A stretch of 64,000 nucleotides of DNA from Agaribacillus aureus (GTDB lineage: Bacteria > Bacteroidota > Bacteroidia > Cytophagales > Cyclobacteriaceae), in the NCBI GenBank assembly GCA_030442055.1, contig JAUJEB010000001.1, positions 1,984,001 through 2,048,000 on the forward strand. The letters run 5' to 3'. How positions within the stretch are numbered: position 1 is the first letter of the stretch; each line of letters opens with the position of its first letter. The translations under genes and the position numbers were made by a program. This document shows, piece by piece, positions 56,434 to 64,000 of the stretch. The notes under the pieces were generated by a model, which saw nothing but the letters and a program-made list of their open reading frames with translations, was not told the origin of the DNA and searched no databases.

Positions 56434-56927
56434 ATTTTCAACAATCTTATCTTGGGGATCACCCAGTTTCTATCCAGATTGATCCGTGAAAAATTTATTT
56501 CGCCAAAACGCACGTCGCTGGAAGGCCAAATGTCTGGTGGCGGCGCCTGACCAAAAGTGTCCCGGTATAATTTTTTGGTAGCCTCATACCACCGGTCAAA
56601 TTTCTGCTTTTCGCCTTCCCCGCCTCTGGTCGGTCCATGTTGAATATATTTTCCCAACGTATTTTTACAGAAGTCCTCCCAATAGGAAGTAGTATAGATC
56701 AAATGTAAATGCCACACCTGATCTACCTGGTCGGAAGGCGTCAACGGGTGCTTGGACAAACAAACTAGAAAGATGAATTTCTTATATTCCAGCACCACCC
56801 TGGCCGCATACTCCAAAGACCAGGCATTTTCCCGGGCCAACCGGTCGGTAAAAGAAAAGTCTGCCTCCGGATCATCTATGACAAACCCCTTAATTTTACC
56901 CCATAATGCTTGCTGTTCCGCATTCAT
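56412..56927 (-). CDS. GRDP-like (glycine-rich domain-type) protein
   Basis: A 171-residue soluble protein whose centre matches the GRDP/DUF1399 signature: EYKKFIFLVCLSKHPLTPSD, QVDQVWHLHLIYTTSYWEDF, then CKNTLGKYIQHGPTRGGEG. The WHLHL histidines and the following Cys are the most conserved part. Plant GRDPs with this domain take part in stress responses; bacterial members are uncharacterised. ATG at 56927 is preferred to the ORF-opening codon at 56954, which would add a short basic leader. Coupled by overlap to the Cys/Gly-tailed protein. Confidence 0.75.
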   Translation of the reverse strand: MNAEQQALWGKIKGFVIDDPEADFSFTDRLARENAWSLEYAARVVLEYKKFIFLVCLSKHPLTPSDQVDQVWHLHLIYTTSYWEDFCKNTLGKYIQHGPTRGGEGEKQKFDRWYEATKKLYRDTFGQAPPPDIWPSSDVRFGEINFSRINLDRNWVIPKIRLLKIWRSYIN

Positions 56928-56986
56928 AGTTATCGCTATTATTTTGATGCCCAACTAAGTCTAATAGCCTCGATTTTTTTTCTACT

Positions 56987-57487
56987 TTAGGCCTTTCCCA
57001 AGAACTCGTCTAATAAATCTTCATCTTCCATTTCAACGATGGCTTTGCCTAATTTTATTTGACCATTACAGGTAGCTATTGTGGAAAGCGCGATTGTTAG
57101 TGCGGTCACATCCAATTCCCGATCTAAATTCCTAATAGCCAGTTCTTTCAAATCGTCCAGTCCTTTTTGATAGTAAGTTTCGAATTTAGCAGGCAGTTCC
57201 GGATTGTTTCCCAGGTGTCTTTGTTGTTCGATAGTAATACATATGCCCAGCAAATTCCAATCAAATAAGTTCTTTTTAATACCAATTCTTGCTAATTGTG
57301 GAACTGCCAAATAGGAGGCTAATCCAACATCTCCCTGATGATGCAAATTATCCCACAATTCCGTCCAAACTTCATCGATAATTTTCGGATTATCAGTATT
57401 TTCTAATTGAGATAGCGGAATGGATGCATCATACAAGGTTCTATACCCACCTTCAAGTCCCTTCCATATTTTATTTGTCAATTCCAT
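56987..57487 (-). CDS. hypothetical protein
   Basis: A 166-residue soluble, mainly helical acidic protein from the ATG at 57487 (MELTNKIWKGLEGGYRTLYD). WTELWDNLHHQGDVGLASYL resembles immunity-type or HEAT-like helical proteins found beside polymorphic toxins, but no toxin is near. No family assigned. It lies 59 bp upstream of the GRDP-like gene on the same strand and may belong to that operon. Confidence 0.55.
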   Translation of the reverse strand: MELTNKIWKGLEGGYRTLYDASIPLSQLENTDNPKIIDEVWTELWDNLHHQGDVGLASYLAVPQLARIGIKKNLFDWNLLGICITIEQQRHLGNNPELPAKFETYYQKGLDDLKELAIRNLDRELDVTALTIALSTIATCNGQIKLGKAIVEMEDEDLLDEFLGKA

Positions 57488-57809
57488 TGTCAAGGTACAC
57501 CAACAATGCACCGTAGGCTACATTGTGATCAATCTTTTTTAAAAACCTCAATCTAACCGATTTTAAATACAATTCATATAGGTATGAGCTATGAATATGT
57601 TTATTTCTTAAAATTCAACTAATTTGATTTGTTTTTAAGCCAGGCTTTGCTTACCATTCTACCGTTACGAGCCTTTGTCAAAATGCTTGCTGAAGGCACC
57701 GTCCCCAGATGAGTTTTATGAGCCACCACCCGTGCCAGTCTCTAAACGGTTCCTATCAGGTCAACGTCAAAATGATACCCGTATATGCAAAACATAAAAT
57801 GATACCCGT
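57488..57809. other. divergent intergenic region with 16-bp direct repeat
   Basis: About 320 bp between divergent genes. AAAATGATACCCGTAT occurs at 57769-57784 and again at 57796-57811, period 27, the second copy overlapping the ATG of the next gene. No gene is supported in the rest. Confidence 0.6.
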
Positions 57810-58520
57810 ATGAAATCAGAATGGACCCTTTTGGTGGAAGCGCTGGAAGCAGAAAAAAAGCTGCTACAAGCCCATATTGACGAATGTGTCAAGTTTTGGG
57901 ACTACCTTGGCGCCCACCATCATGCGCAGGCGTTAGCCCTGCTCAACCGAAAGCTTCGAATCGTGCATACGTTGAAAGATCCCCACCACAACCAAAAAAC
58001 GTGGGCGAAAGAAACCCTGGAAAGGCTCCAACAACAACTGGACCAGCACGACTCGGAAGCCGATCTCCCGGGTCTGTATCAGCGTTTCTACGACCGCCAA
58101 TTACAGGAACTAGACGCCCTCCACCAAATCCCGCTCCCCCCCTGGCAGGACAGCCAGCAACTAGACATGCTGATCGATGAGGTAGTCACTGGTAAACTAC
58201 CGGCTTTTAAACTCCATTTCCAACCCAAAGATGCCCTTTACCTCCGATTCAGCCGCCCATCCTCACAGCAACTGCTGATCAACTTTCCCAGCCCTGCGGC
58301 CAAAACCGATGCCCTCCTGATCCCCGGCGAGGGCCGCTCCCTCCTTGCCGCCGTGGGATTTATTGAAAATACCCACAAAGACCAGCTGGAAATGCCCCTC
58401 AACTTATCCACCTATCACCATGCCCTCCCCATCAAGGAACGCCTGGCCCTTGTCATCTATGACGCTTTCCGTCAGGAAAGGCCAGACAAAAATACCTATG
58501 TGGAATTGGAGCATGGTTAA
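57810..58520 (+). CDS. hypothetical protein, helical N-terminus
   Basis: A 236-residue soluble protein with a long helical/coiled first 110 residues (EWTLLVEALEAEKKLLQAHI, LNRKLRIVHTLKDPHHNQKT, TLERLQQQLDQHDSEADLPG) and a second beta-containing domain (KLHFQPKDALYLRFSRPSSQ, RSLLAAVGFIENTHKDQLE). No signal or membrane segment. Higher GC than the accessory region to its left. First of a plus-strand run of genes to 62.7 kb. Function unknown. Confidence 0.6.
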   Translation: MKSEWTLLVEALEAEKKLLQAHIDECVKFWDYLGAHHHAQALALLNRKLRIVHTLKDPHHNQKTWAKETLERLQQQLDQHDSEADLPGLYQRFYDRQLQELDALHQIPLPPWQDSQQLDMLIDEVVTGKLPAFKLHFQPKDALYLRFSRPSSQQLLINFPSPAAKTDALLIPGEGRSLLAAVGFIENTHKDQLEMPLNLSTYHHALPIKERLALVIYDAFRQERPDKNTYVELEHG

Positions 58521-58610
58521 ACCATAACAGCCCGCTCGCTACCTATGATCCCTGCATACTCAAGAAGAATTGTTATCTTTAAGGTTTTTTAGCATGGATA
58601 GCCCATTCGC

Positions 58611-59693
58611 ATGGAAGATCAATTTAAAGCCTACGAAAAACAGCTGCAGAAAAAACACCGGTTTGGGTGGCCACCTAACTACCAGGAACATACCCATACC
58701 CGCCTTCATAAAAAAACATTTTTGTCCATTGTCATCGAAGCCTGTAAAAAGCTTGATTGGGATGTGGTGTACACCGATGAAAAATCTGTAGAGGCCAAAC
58801 GAAAAGGCGTCTGGAACAAGTGGACAGAAAAAATTACGGTAACCCACGAATATAATCGGGCCCATGTTAAAAGTGTCTCCCTGGGCAACGGTTGGGATAA
58901 TGGCAGGAATTACAAAAACGTTCAACTCTTTTTACACGTCTTTGAGACCACCGAGAAAACTTATGACCAGGTAGCACTCGAAGCCTTGGAAAAAGCAGTC
59001 GAAAAGAAAGAAAACTGGGATGACTACGAGGTCCCGGCCACCCTACCCCAACCCAAAAAACGAATCAAACCACAATTGATGATCCCGGTAATCGGCGGCC
59101 TTGCAACGGCCCTATTATTAGGCTTTAGCCTGGCATTTTTAACGGTTAAGTTCACTTACATCATTGGTATTTACGAGGTGATCGTCGGATTCATCGTCGG
59201 CTTTTTTTTCAAATACCTGATCCGCTTAGGCAACTATACCAATTTTGACGTACTGCCATACGTGATTGGTGGTGTGGTTTTTCTTATTTACCTCTCCAAT
59301 CAATATTTTTTATATGAACTTACCTGGACAAGCCGGAACCTGGAGCCCATTGGATTTCTTGAATTCCTGCAACTCCGGTTAAGGCAAGGCCTCACCATTA
59401 AATCCATCAATACAGGCCCCATCGGCCTGGTCATAAGCTGGGTTTTTCAACTGGTATTCACTTATCTGATCAGTTACTTGAGGGTAATAGCCGCATTGAC
59501 CGTTTATCTCATTGACCGTGTACCGACCGAAGTCAGCGAATTTGCTATGTATCATTTCATAAAGGGTAAGACCCGGGATCAGGTTAGGTTGGCGCTTTCC
59601 GACATGGGCTGGACCAGTGAACAATGTCAAAACGAAGCTTTCGATGCCATCGCCGGCATGCAAAGTGCCCGTGAATTCCATCGGGCGGAATAA
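58611..59693 (+). CDS. hypothetical membrane protein with UBA-like C-terminus
   Basis: A 360-residue protein. The N-terminal soluble domain of about 150 residues (HKKTFLSIVIEACKKLDWDV, VKSVSLGNGWDNGRNYKNVQ) is followed by several membrane helices (MIPVIGGLATALLLGFSLAF, IYEVIVGFIVGFFFKYLI, YVIGGVVFLIYLSNQYFL, LVISWVFQLVFTYLISYL). It ends in GKTRDQVRLALSDMGWTSEQ, a short helical segment resembling a UBA-type three-helix motif (DMGW). No family assigned. It lies 90 bp after the previous gene. Confidence 0.6.
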   Translation: MEDQFKAYEKQLQKKHRFGWPPNYQEHTHTRLHKKTFLSIVIEACKKLDWDVVYTDEKSVEAKRKGVWNKWTEKITVTHEYNRAHVKSVSLGNGWDNGRNYKNVQLFLHVFETTEKTYDQVALEALEKAVEKKENWDDYEVPATLPQPKKRIKPQLMIPVIGGLATALLLGFSLAFLTVKFTYIIGIYEVIVGFIVGFFFKYLIRLGNYTNFDVLPYVIGGVVFLIYLSNQYFLYELTWTSRNLEPIGFLEFLQLRLRQGLTIKSINTGPIGLVISWVFQLVFTYLISYLRVIAALTVYLIDRVPTEVSEFAMYHFIKGKTRDQVRLALSDMGWTSEQCQNEAFDAIAGMQSAREFHRAE

Positions 59694-59776
59694 GGCCTCA
59701 TGCTAACCTCATATCATCTAAGACTTCACAGTTCGCGGCCCTGTAATTCAATTTTTATTCCTAAATTCAGTGTCTG

Positions 59777-60352
59777 ATGCATTTACCCAGTGACATAAAA
59801 ATAGGTAAAGATCCCTCTAATGACTATGTCATCAAAGGTCGGTATGTCTCCGCATTTCATGCCCGCGTTTTCCGAAAGGGGGAAGAAATTTTTATCGAAG
59901 ACCTGGGCTCTACCTTTGGGACGCGCGTCAACAATCATATCATCAACCAACCTGCGCCCCTCCGCGCCAACGATCAAATTGCCATCGGCTACCACAAATT
60001 AAAATTAAGAGACCTCCTGCCTACACCTGCTGAAAAAGCGCTTACTTTCAAGGATCTGTTCATTCCAGGTCGCACCATCAGCCCCCGATCGTTCCGCTAC
60101 CTGCTGCTCCTGCTCATCGCCTATCCGCCCCTGGTATTTTTTGGCACCCCTGTCCTGCTTACGTACCTGGAATACTTTTTAAACGGCCGCCGCAGATGGC
60201 GGTTCCGACTGCGGCAAGATCTTATCGAACTCCCTATCTGGGAATTGACCCCCTATTTGTACTGGGCATTTGGGGTGATAGGGGTTTATGTCACTGTGGT
60301 TATCCTACTCAATACCATTAGGGGCTTGCGGCAAAGCAAGAAAACTAATTAA
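59777..60352 (+). CDS. FHA-domain membrane protein
   Basis: A 191-residue protein with an N-terminal forkhead-associated domain (IKIGKDPSNDYVIKGRYVSA, FHARVFRKGEEIFIEDLGST, FGTRVNNHIINQP, LRANDQIAIGYHKLKL). FHA domains bind phosphothreonine; the key loop reads VSAFHA where canonical FHA has SRxH, so phospho-binding may be altered. Two membrane helices follow (YLLLLLIAYPPLVFFGTPVL, WAFGVIGVYVTVVILLNTI). Its neighbours are membrane proteins in the same direction, 83 bp upstream and 148 bp downstream. A membrane-tethered phosphopeptide sensor is inferred. Confidence 0.78.
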   Translation: MHLPSDIKIGKDPSNDYVIKGRYVSAFHARVFRKGEEIFIEDLGSTFGTRVNNHIINQPAPLRANDQIAIGYHKLKLRDLLPTPAEKALTFKDLFIPGRTISPRSFRYLLLLLIAYPPLVFFGTPVLLTYLEYFLNGRRRWRFRLRQDLIELPIWELTPYLYWAFGVIGVYVTVVILLNTIRGLRQSKKTN

Positions 60353-60500
60353 AATTGACAGGAACGAGCCTTGTTGTATAGCGGCCCTCAAACCCAAAAA
60401 ACAAATCTATCTGGGTTTTAATTGGTTTAACCTTTATTGATATCTTTGTAGGCCATACAACAGCAATAATGCATCCTAAAATCTGGCGGACAAAGATTTC

Positions 60501-61283
60501 ATGACGCATAAAAATTATTTTTCCGATAGGCTCAAAACGAAAACTGACCAGGAACTCCAGGAAATAATTGACAGCAACGCCTACGTGGCGGACGCCAAAT
60601 TGGCTGCCAAATGGATTCTGGCAGAAAGAGGAAAGCCAACTTCCTATGACCCTCCCCAGCAGGCCATTAAAAACGATAAGCCTTGGATATCTATCAAACC
60701 CAACCATTCAGCTCGCAAAAAGTATTATGAATGGCGGATGTTAAGCTTTGGTCTAGGCTGTTTGATTTCAGCTTTTTATATCGGTTTCGACTCCCTGATC
60801 ATAACCCGAAATTCGCTAACAGCGCTGACCGGAACGACCAGGTACGCCAAGGTACAGGTTGAGAGCGTCACCACCAGAGGCCGTTTAGGGCATAAGGTCA
60901 AGAGCCGAAAGGCCACACTGTACTTTGCCCTCAACGAACATCCTAAAACTTTCAGACTGATTGAAAACATCGGACAGGCACACAAACATCCCGCCTATGA
61001 AAGCATTTCCCAATCACTTCAATCCGCCAAGTCTGTAACTATCTGGATCAGGAAATCCCAACACCATGCCCCAACCCCTAAAGTTTTCCAAATCGATGCC
61101 AATGGACAGACCCTATTAGATCTCAATACAGTGAAGATGAAATTTGCATGGGTTTTTGTGTTATTACTATGCCTCGGATTTGTTATGATCGGAATCGCCT
61201 TAAATAGTAAATACCCCCGGCTCATCCGGAAACTAATGGGACGGGATTCCTCTGATGACGACCATAACCATGCATTGGCTTAA
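60501..61283 (+). CDS. hypothetical two-pass membrane protein
   Basis: A 260-residue protein with a cytoplasmic N-terminus (LKTKTDQELQEIIDSNAYVA), one membrane helix near residue 85 (MLSFGLGCLISAFYIGFDSL), a soluble loop that resembles DUF3592-type domains (KVQVESVTTRGRLGHKVKSR, KATLYFALNEHPKTFRL), and a second helix (FAWVFVLLLCLGFVMIGIAL). The DUF3592 resemblance is tentative. Same direction as the FHA gene. Confidence 0.6.
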   Translation: MTHKNYFSDRLKTKTDQELQEIIDSNAYVADAKLAAKWILAERGKPTSYDPPQQAIKNDKPWISIKPNHSARKKYYEWRMLSFGLGCLISAFYIGFDSLIITRNSLTALTGTTRYAKVQVESVTTRGRLGHKVKSRKATLYFALNEHPKTFRLIENIGQAHKHPAYESISQSLQSAKSVTIWIRKSQHHAPTPKVFQIDANGQTLLDLNTVKMKFAWVFVLLLCLGFVMIGIALNSKYPRLIRKLMGRDSSDDDHNHALA

Positions 61284-61366
61284 AAATTTGGTTGGTTTCA
61301 GGTGTATAAAATAAAAATAAGTGCTAAGTTGCCGTATTTAGCGGATTATTACTAATCATTCATCAC

Positions 61367-61996
61367 ATGCCAACTAAAGTCTATTTTTTAGATGATCAAA
61401 AAACCGAATCTATTGGAATCACCTGGGGTTTCAATTGGAAAAATGTCAGCATTACCTACGCAGGAAAAGTAATTGGCACCATCGCTCATAAAGCTGAATT
61501 AAAGAAAGGCCAACTTTTCAACCTTACCGATTACAAAGATCTAAGTGTCAAACTTAAAGGTGAATGGAACCCTGAGCTTGAACTATTGGTAAACGGAAAA
61601 GAAATTCCAGGCTCCCCCACAGATCCCAACGTGCAACTTTATCAAACCTTTAAAGCTGCCATAGGGCTGGGCATTTTAAACGTTTTAATCGGACTTCTTT
61701 CTTCTATGCTTAACATCTCATTTTTGACGAATTTGGGCATAGGTTTCAGCAGTGCTATTTTTGGACTCATCGTTATTGCCTTGTCATACGGCGTCAAGCG
61801 AAGATCAAGGTTAGCATTGGGCGCCATCATTGCACTTTTTATATTAGACATTATGGCCACCTTCTATTTTTTAGATAAAGACGATTTCAATCCAACTTCA
61901 GCAGTTATTCTAAAGATTATTATCATTATCTTCCTATTTCGAGGGTTTCCCGCCATCAAAAAACTCAATGAGCGCAGCATAAAACAAGGCCTATAA
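61367..61996 (+). CDS. hypothetical membrane protein
   Basis: A 209-residue protein. The first 85 residues are a beta-rich soluble domain (KVYFLDDQKTESIGITWGFN, WKNVSITYAGKVIGTIAHKA, LSVKLKGEWNPELELLVNGK). Then come three to four membrane helices (FKAAIGLGILNVLIGLLSSM, LGIGFSSAIFGLIVIALSYG, LALGAIIALFILDIMATFYF). Ends in a short basic tail. No family assigned. 83 bp after the previous gene. Confidence 0.6.
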   Translation: MPTKVYFLDDQKTESIGITWGFNWKNVSITYAGKVIGTIAHKAELKKGQLFNLTDYKDLSVKLKGEWNPELELLVNGKEIPGSPTDPNVQLYQTFKAAIGLGILNVLIGLLSSMLNISFLTNLGIGFSSAIFGLIVIALSYGVKRRSRLALGAIIALFILDIMATFYFLDKDDFNPTSAVILKIIIIIFLFRGFPAIKKLNERSIKQGL

Positions 61997-62081
61997 ATGC
62001 CAGTAGGGAATAAAAGAAAGTGGTTTATGAAAAGAACGCTTCGATAATTTAATTGACAATGCAACAAAATGCACTTATAAA

Positions 62082-62702
62082 ATGGGCGATTTGAAAGCGG
62101 TATGGTTCGAACTTACGGCAAAGTACACTGACAATGACCAACTCATGGAAGCCCTATGGGTAGAAATAGAAAAGGACTACTCCACCAAAAAACGGCATTA
62201 TCACAACCTGGCGCATTTAGCATACATGACAGCCAAGGCCATCCAATACAAATGGCAATTAAATGACCTTGACACGGTCCTATTCTCTATTTTTTACCAC
62301 GACATCGTCTACAATACAAGACGAAATGACAACGAACAGAAAAGTGCCGATGTCGCCGAGGACCGACTGACCAAACTTGGCGTTCCAACCGACAAAATAA
62401 CCACCTGTCACCACCAAATTATCGCCACTAAAAACCATGAAGATAATGGTGATAATGACACCAACTTTTTGGTGGACTTTGACCTGGCTATTTTGGGTGA
62501 TACGGCTGAAAACTACAGAGAATACGCCAAACAAATTCGAGCTGAATACGCTATATATCCTGACTTCCTTTATAAAAAAGGAAGAAGGAAGGTACTGTTG
62601 CACTTTCTCGAAATGGACAGGATATTCAAGGCGGACGAATTTCGTGAACGCTACGAACAACAGGCCAGAGAAAACTTAAAGGCAGAACTAGTGATAACTT
62701 AA
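62082..62702 (+). CDS. HD-domain metal-dependent hydrolase
   Basis: A 206-residue protein of the HD superfamily branch typified by YHNLxH motifs. Metal/catalytic residues visible are His39, His41 and His45 in RHYHNLAHLAYM, the HD pair His73-Asp74 in FYHDIVY, and Asp in LVDFDLAILGDTAENYREYA. Such proteins hydrolyse nucleotide phosphates or similar compounds, but this branch has no known substrate. Last gene of the plus-strand run; 85 bp from the membrane protein before it. Confidence 0.82.
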   Translation: MGDLKAVWFELTAKYTDNDQLMEALWVEIEKDYSTKKRHYHNLAHLAYMTAKAIQYKWQLNDLDTVLFSIFYHDIVYNTRRNDNEQKSADVAEDRLTKLGVPTDKITTCHHQIIATKNHEDNGDNDTNFLVDFDLAILGDTAENYREYAKQIRAEYAIYPDFLYKKGRRKVLLHFLEMDRIFKADEFRERYEQQARENLKAELVIT

Positions 62703-62739
62703 CCATCATTTTATGATTAACTTAACACTAGTGTGGTGA

Positions 62740-63303
62740 TTAATAAATATTATTATCGCATACAAAAAGATAAGCAGGCGGCATATTCCAAATTATAAAT
62801 GCTGTTTGTACACGATGAAAATAGACTTTATACAGATCTCTGACTGCAGCGGCATAATTCAGTTGAAAAAAAGACCCTGAGTCTGCCAGCAAGTCTGCAG
62901 ATTGTCTTAAAATGGTATCTCTTTTCGCAGGAGGAAACAAAATAAATGGTAAGGTGGAAATTATTGTATCTACTTTTTTCACCGAACCTGCGTTTAAGTG
63001 ACATGCCATATTTTCTGCAGAATCATTGATGATCATTAATCTGTGATCTTTTATTTTTTTCAAAGCAGCACAAAAAGACGGGTTAACCTCAAAAACAACC
63101 AACTGCGAATCCAAACGCATACGTTGAAGTAGATATTTGGTAATGGCGCCGTCTCCCGCTCCTAACTCAACGATAATTTTTGCCTCTTCAAAATTAATTG
63201 TATTTATAATTCTTTTGGTTATGGATTTAGACGTACGTGTGATCGTCCCCACGGTACTCAAATTTTTAAATCCTTCGATCAAAAAGAAATAGTTTGTAAA
63301 CAT
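62740..63303 (-). CDS. SAM-dependent methyltransferase (PmtA/KsgA-like)
   Basis: A 187-residue class I methyltransferase. Motif I is IIVELGAGDGAITKYLL, the post-I acidic residue lies in LVVFEVNPSFCAALK, and TIISTLPFILFPPAKRDTIL matches the motif IV/PxxxF region of phospholipid N-methyltransferase (PmtA). The N-terminus lacks the longer helical part of bacterial PmtA but retains TVGTITRTSKSI, the tGai/PSS-like segment. Substrate could be phosphatidylethanolamine or another lipid; rRNA dimethylase is less likely because of length. Stands 18 bp downstream of the FG-GAP protein gene. Confidence 0.75.
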   Translation of the reverse strand: MFTNYFFLIEGFKNLSTVGTITRTSKSITKRIINTINFEEAKIIVELGAGDGAITKYLLQRMRLDSQLVVFEVNPSFCAALKKIKDHRLMIINDSAENMACHLNAGSVKKVDTIISTLPFILFPPAKRDTILRQSADLLADSGSFFQLNYAAAVRDLYKVYFHRVQTAFIIWNMPPAYLFVCDNNIY

Positions 63304-63320
63304 CTAAAAATTTATAGCTA

Positions 63321-64000
63321 TTAAGGTATAATGGTATTTTCCAGTATTAAAACAGAGGGCACATCCAAAGATTTGCCTTTTATATTGTTGTGGTTCGTTT
63401 CGGATGAAAAATCCATATGACAGCTCCCTAACACCACATCGATATCTCCATCTTTGTCAATATCTCCTGTATCAAAAGTAATCCATGGTTTAGCGGAAAT
63501 TTTATTGATCGTATAAGCTTTAAATTTCAAGGGATTGTCAGCCACGTTTTCCAGGTATATGAAACTCAGGCTTTTTTTGTTTATGCCATCAACCGGAAAA
63601 AAGGATATGGCAAGGATATCCATGTCACCATCCAGATCAAAATCTTTCCCCGTTGCTTTATAGGCTCCCGGTAAGGCATAAAAGAAATTTTCAATGAAGC
63701 CATTTTTACCATCGTTCAAAAATATCCTGATGCCATGATATTTTTTATATATGATTTGTGGATAGTCACCACTGTCACCATTACAATACAATAAGTCCTC
63801 ATGGCCGTCTGAATTGAGATCCGTTAGCTCAAAATAACTAGACCCATACGTAGGTGGAAATCTTACTGCCGTTTTTACCTCATCATGTCCCTCCTTACTT
63901 TGATAATAAATATCAATGCCTTCATCACCTTGAGATTTAAGCATTACCAGGTCCATCAGGCCGTCTTTATTCATATCTCTTTCCACGACCCTAATAACCC
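63321..64000 (-). CDS. FG-GAP/VCBS repeat protein, N-terminus outside window
   Basis: The frame is open to the window edge and its start is not seen. At least four calcium-binding FG-GAP-type loops are visible: DMNKDGLMDLVML, DLNSDGHEDLLYCNGD, DFDLDGDMDILAISF and DIDKDGDIDVVLGS. Such repeats build integrin-like beta-propellers on secreted or surface proteins of Bacteroidota, where they often appear as CRTAC- or ASPIC-type proteins. It precedes the methyltransferase gene by 18 bp. Confidence 0.85.
   Translation of the reverse strand, partial: VIRVVERDMNKDGLMDLVMLKSQGDEGIDIYYQSKEGHDEVKTAVRFPPTYGSSYFELTDLNSDGHEDLLYCNGDSGDYPQIIYKKYHGIRIFLNDGKNGFIENFFYALPGAYKATGKDFDLDGDMDILAISFFPVDGINKKSLSFIYLENVADNPLKFKAYTINKISAKPWITFDTGDIDKDGDIDVVLGSCHMDFSSETNHNNIKGKSLDVPSVLILENTIIP

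Overview
The window looks like chromosomal DNA of a marine or soil Bacteroidota, most like the order Cytophagales. The basis is gene content typical of that phylum: large MacB/FtsX-like permeases paired with a PadR regulator, DUF4252 and head-GIN (DUF2807) proteins, TlpA thioredoxins, PVC-type cytochrome lipoproteins, CGTCATTG-type intergenic repeats and several TAnnTTTG (-7) promoters with TTG/TTTG at -33. No rRNA, tRNA, CRISPR array, transposase or integrase was recognised.

Layout. 0-5.4 kb: two FtsX-type ABC permeases, one co-transcribed with a PadR repressor that has a perfect palindrome just upstream. 5.6-10.7 kb: exported M81 metallopeptidase (MlrC-like), DinB-like protein, a short RadC/JAMM protein and an ABC-F ATPase. 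10.7-11.9 kb: a gene-free repeat field. 11.9-17.5 kb (minus): an exported catabolic set of enolase-superfamily enzyme, HEAT/propeller cytochrome lipoprotein and TIM-barrel isomerase. 17.6-25 kb: lipoproteins, a propeller protein, a NudK-like Nudix hydrolase, the known parallel-beta-helix plus diheme-cytochrome pair, and a sigma/anti-sigma/DUF4252 operon. 25.2-26.7 and 36.7-38.1 kb: two copies of a divergent module made of a small avidin-like barrel protein and a ParB-like DNA-binding protein. Between them: an intradiol dioxygenase, a second ECF sigma/anti-sigma pair, a sensor kinase with an HBM-like sensor, a YVTN propeller with a sulfatase, a head-GIN protein and an NTF2-like protein. 38.4-43 kb: a TlpA lipoprotein, DUF3616, NTF2-like, and a duplicated small secreted protein flanking a solitary HicB-like gene.

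From about 43 to 55.4 kb the DNA is visibly AT-richer. The genes are short, mostly hypothetical, and often lack an ATG start, and degenerate intergenic motifs recur. This part holds a DNA-modification/repair-like trio (Nmad3, a helix-hairpin-helix glycosylase-like protein and an Aag-like protein), apparent gene fragments, a SCP/NLI-type phosphatase, a ParB-fold protein and a DUF4259-like gene broken by three frameshifts. It reads as an accessory region.

55.6-57.5 kb: a GRDP-like protein overlapping a Cys/Gly-rich-tailed protein, plus an unknown. 57.8-62.7 kb: a plus-strand run of membrane and hypothetical proteins including an FHA-domain protein, ending with an HD hydrolase. 62.7-64 kb: a PmtA-like methyltransferase and the end of an FG-GAP repeat protein that leaves the window.

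The most interesting candidates for an undescribed system are the duplicated avidin-like/ParB-like module, with conserved upstream DNA at both copies, and the Nmad3/glycosylase-like cluster. All functional assignments are from reading motifs by eye; no database search was run.
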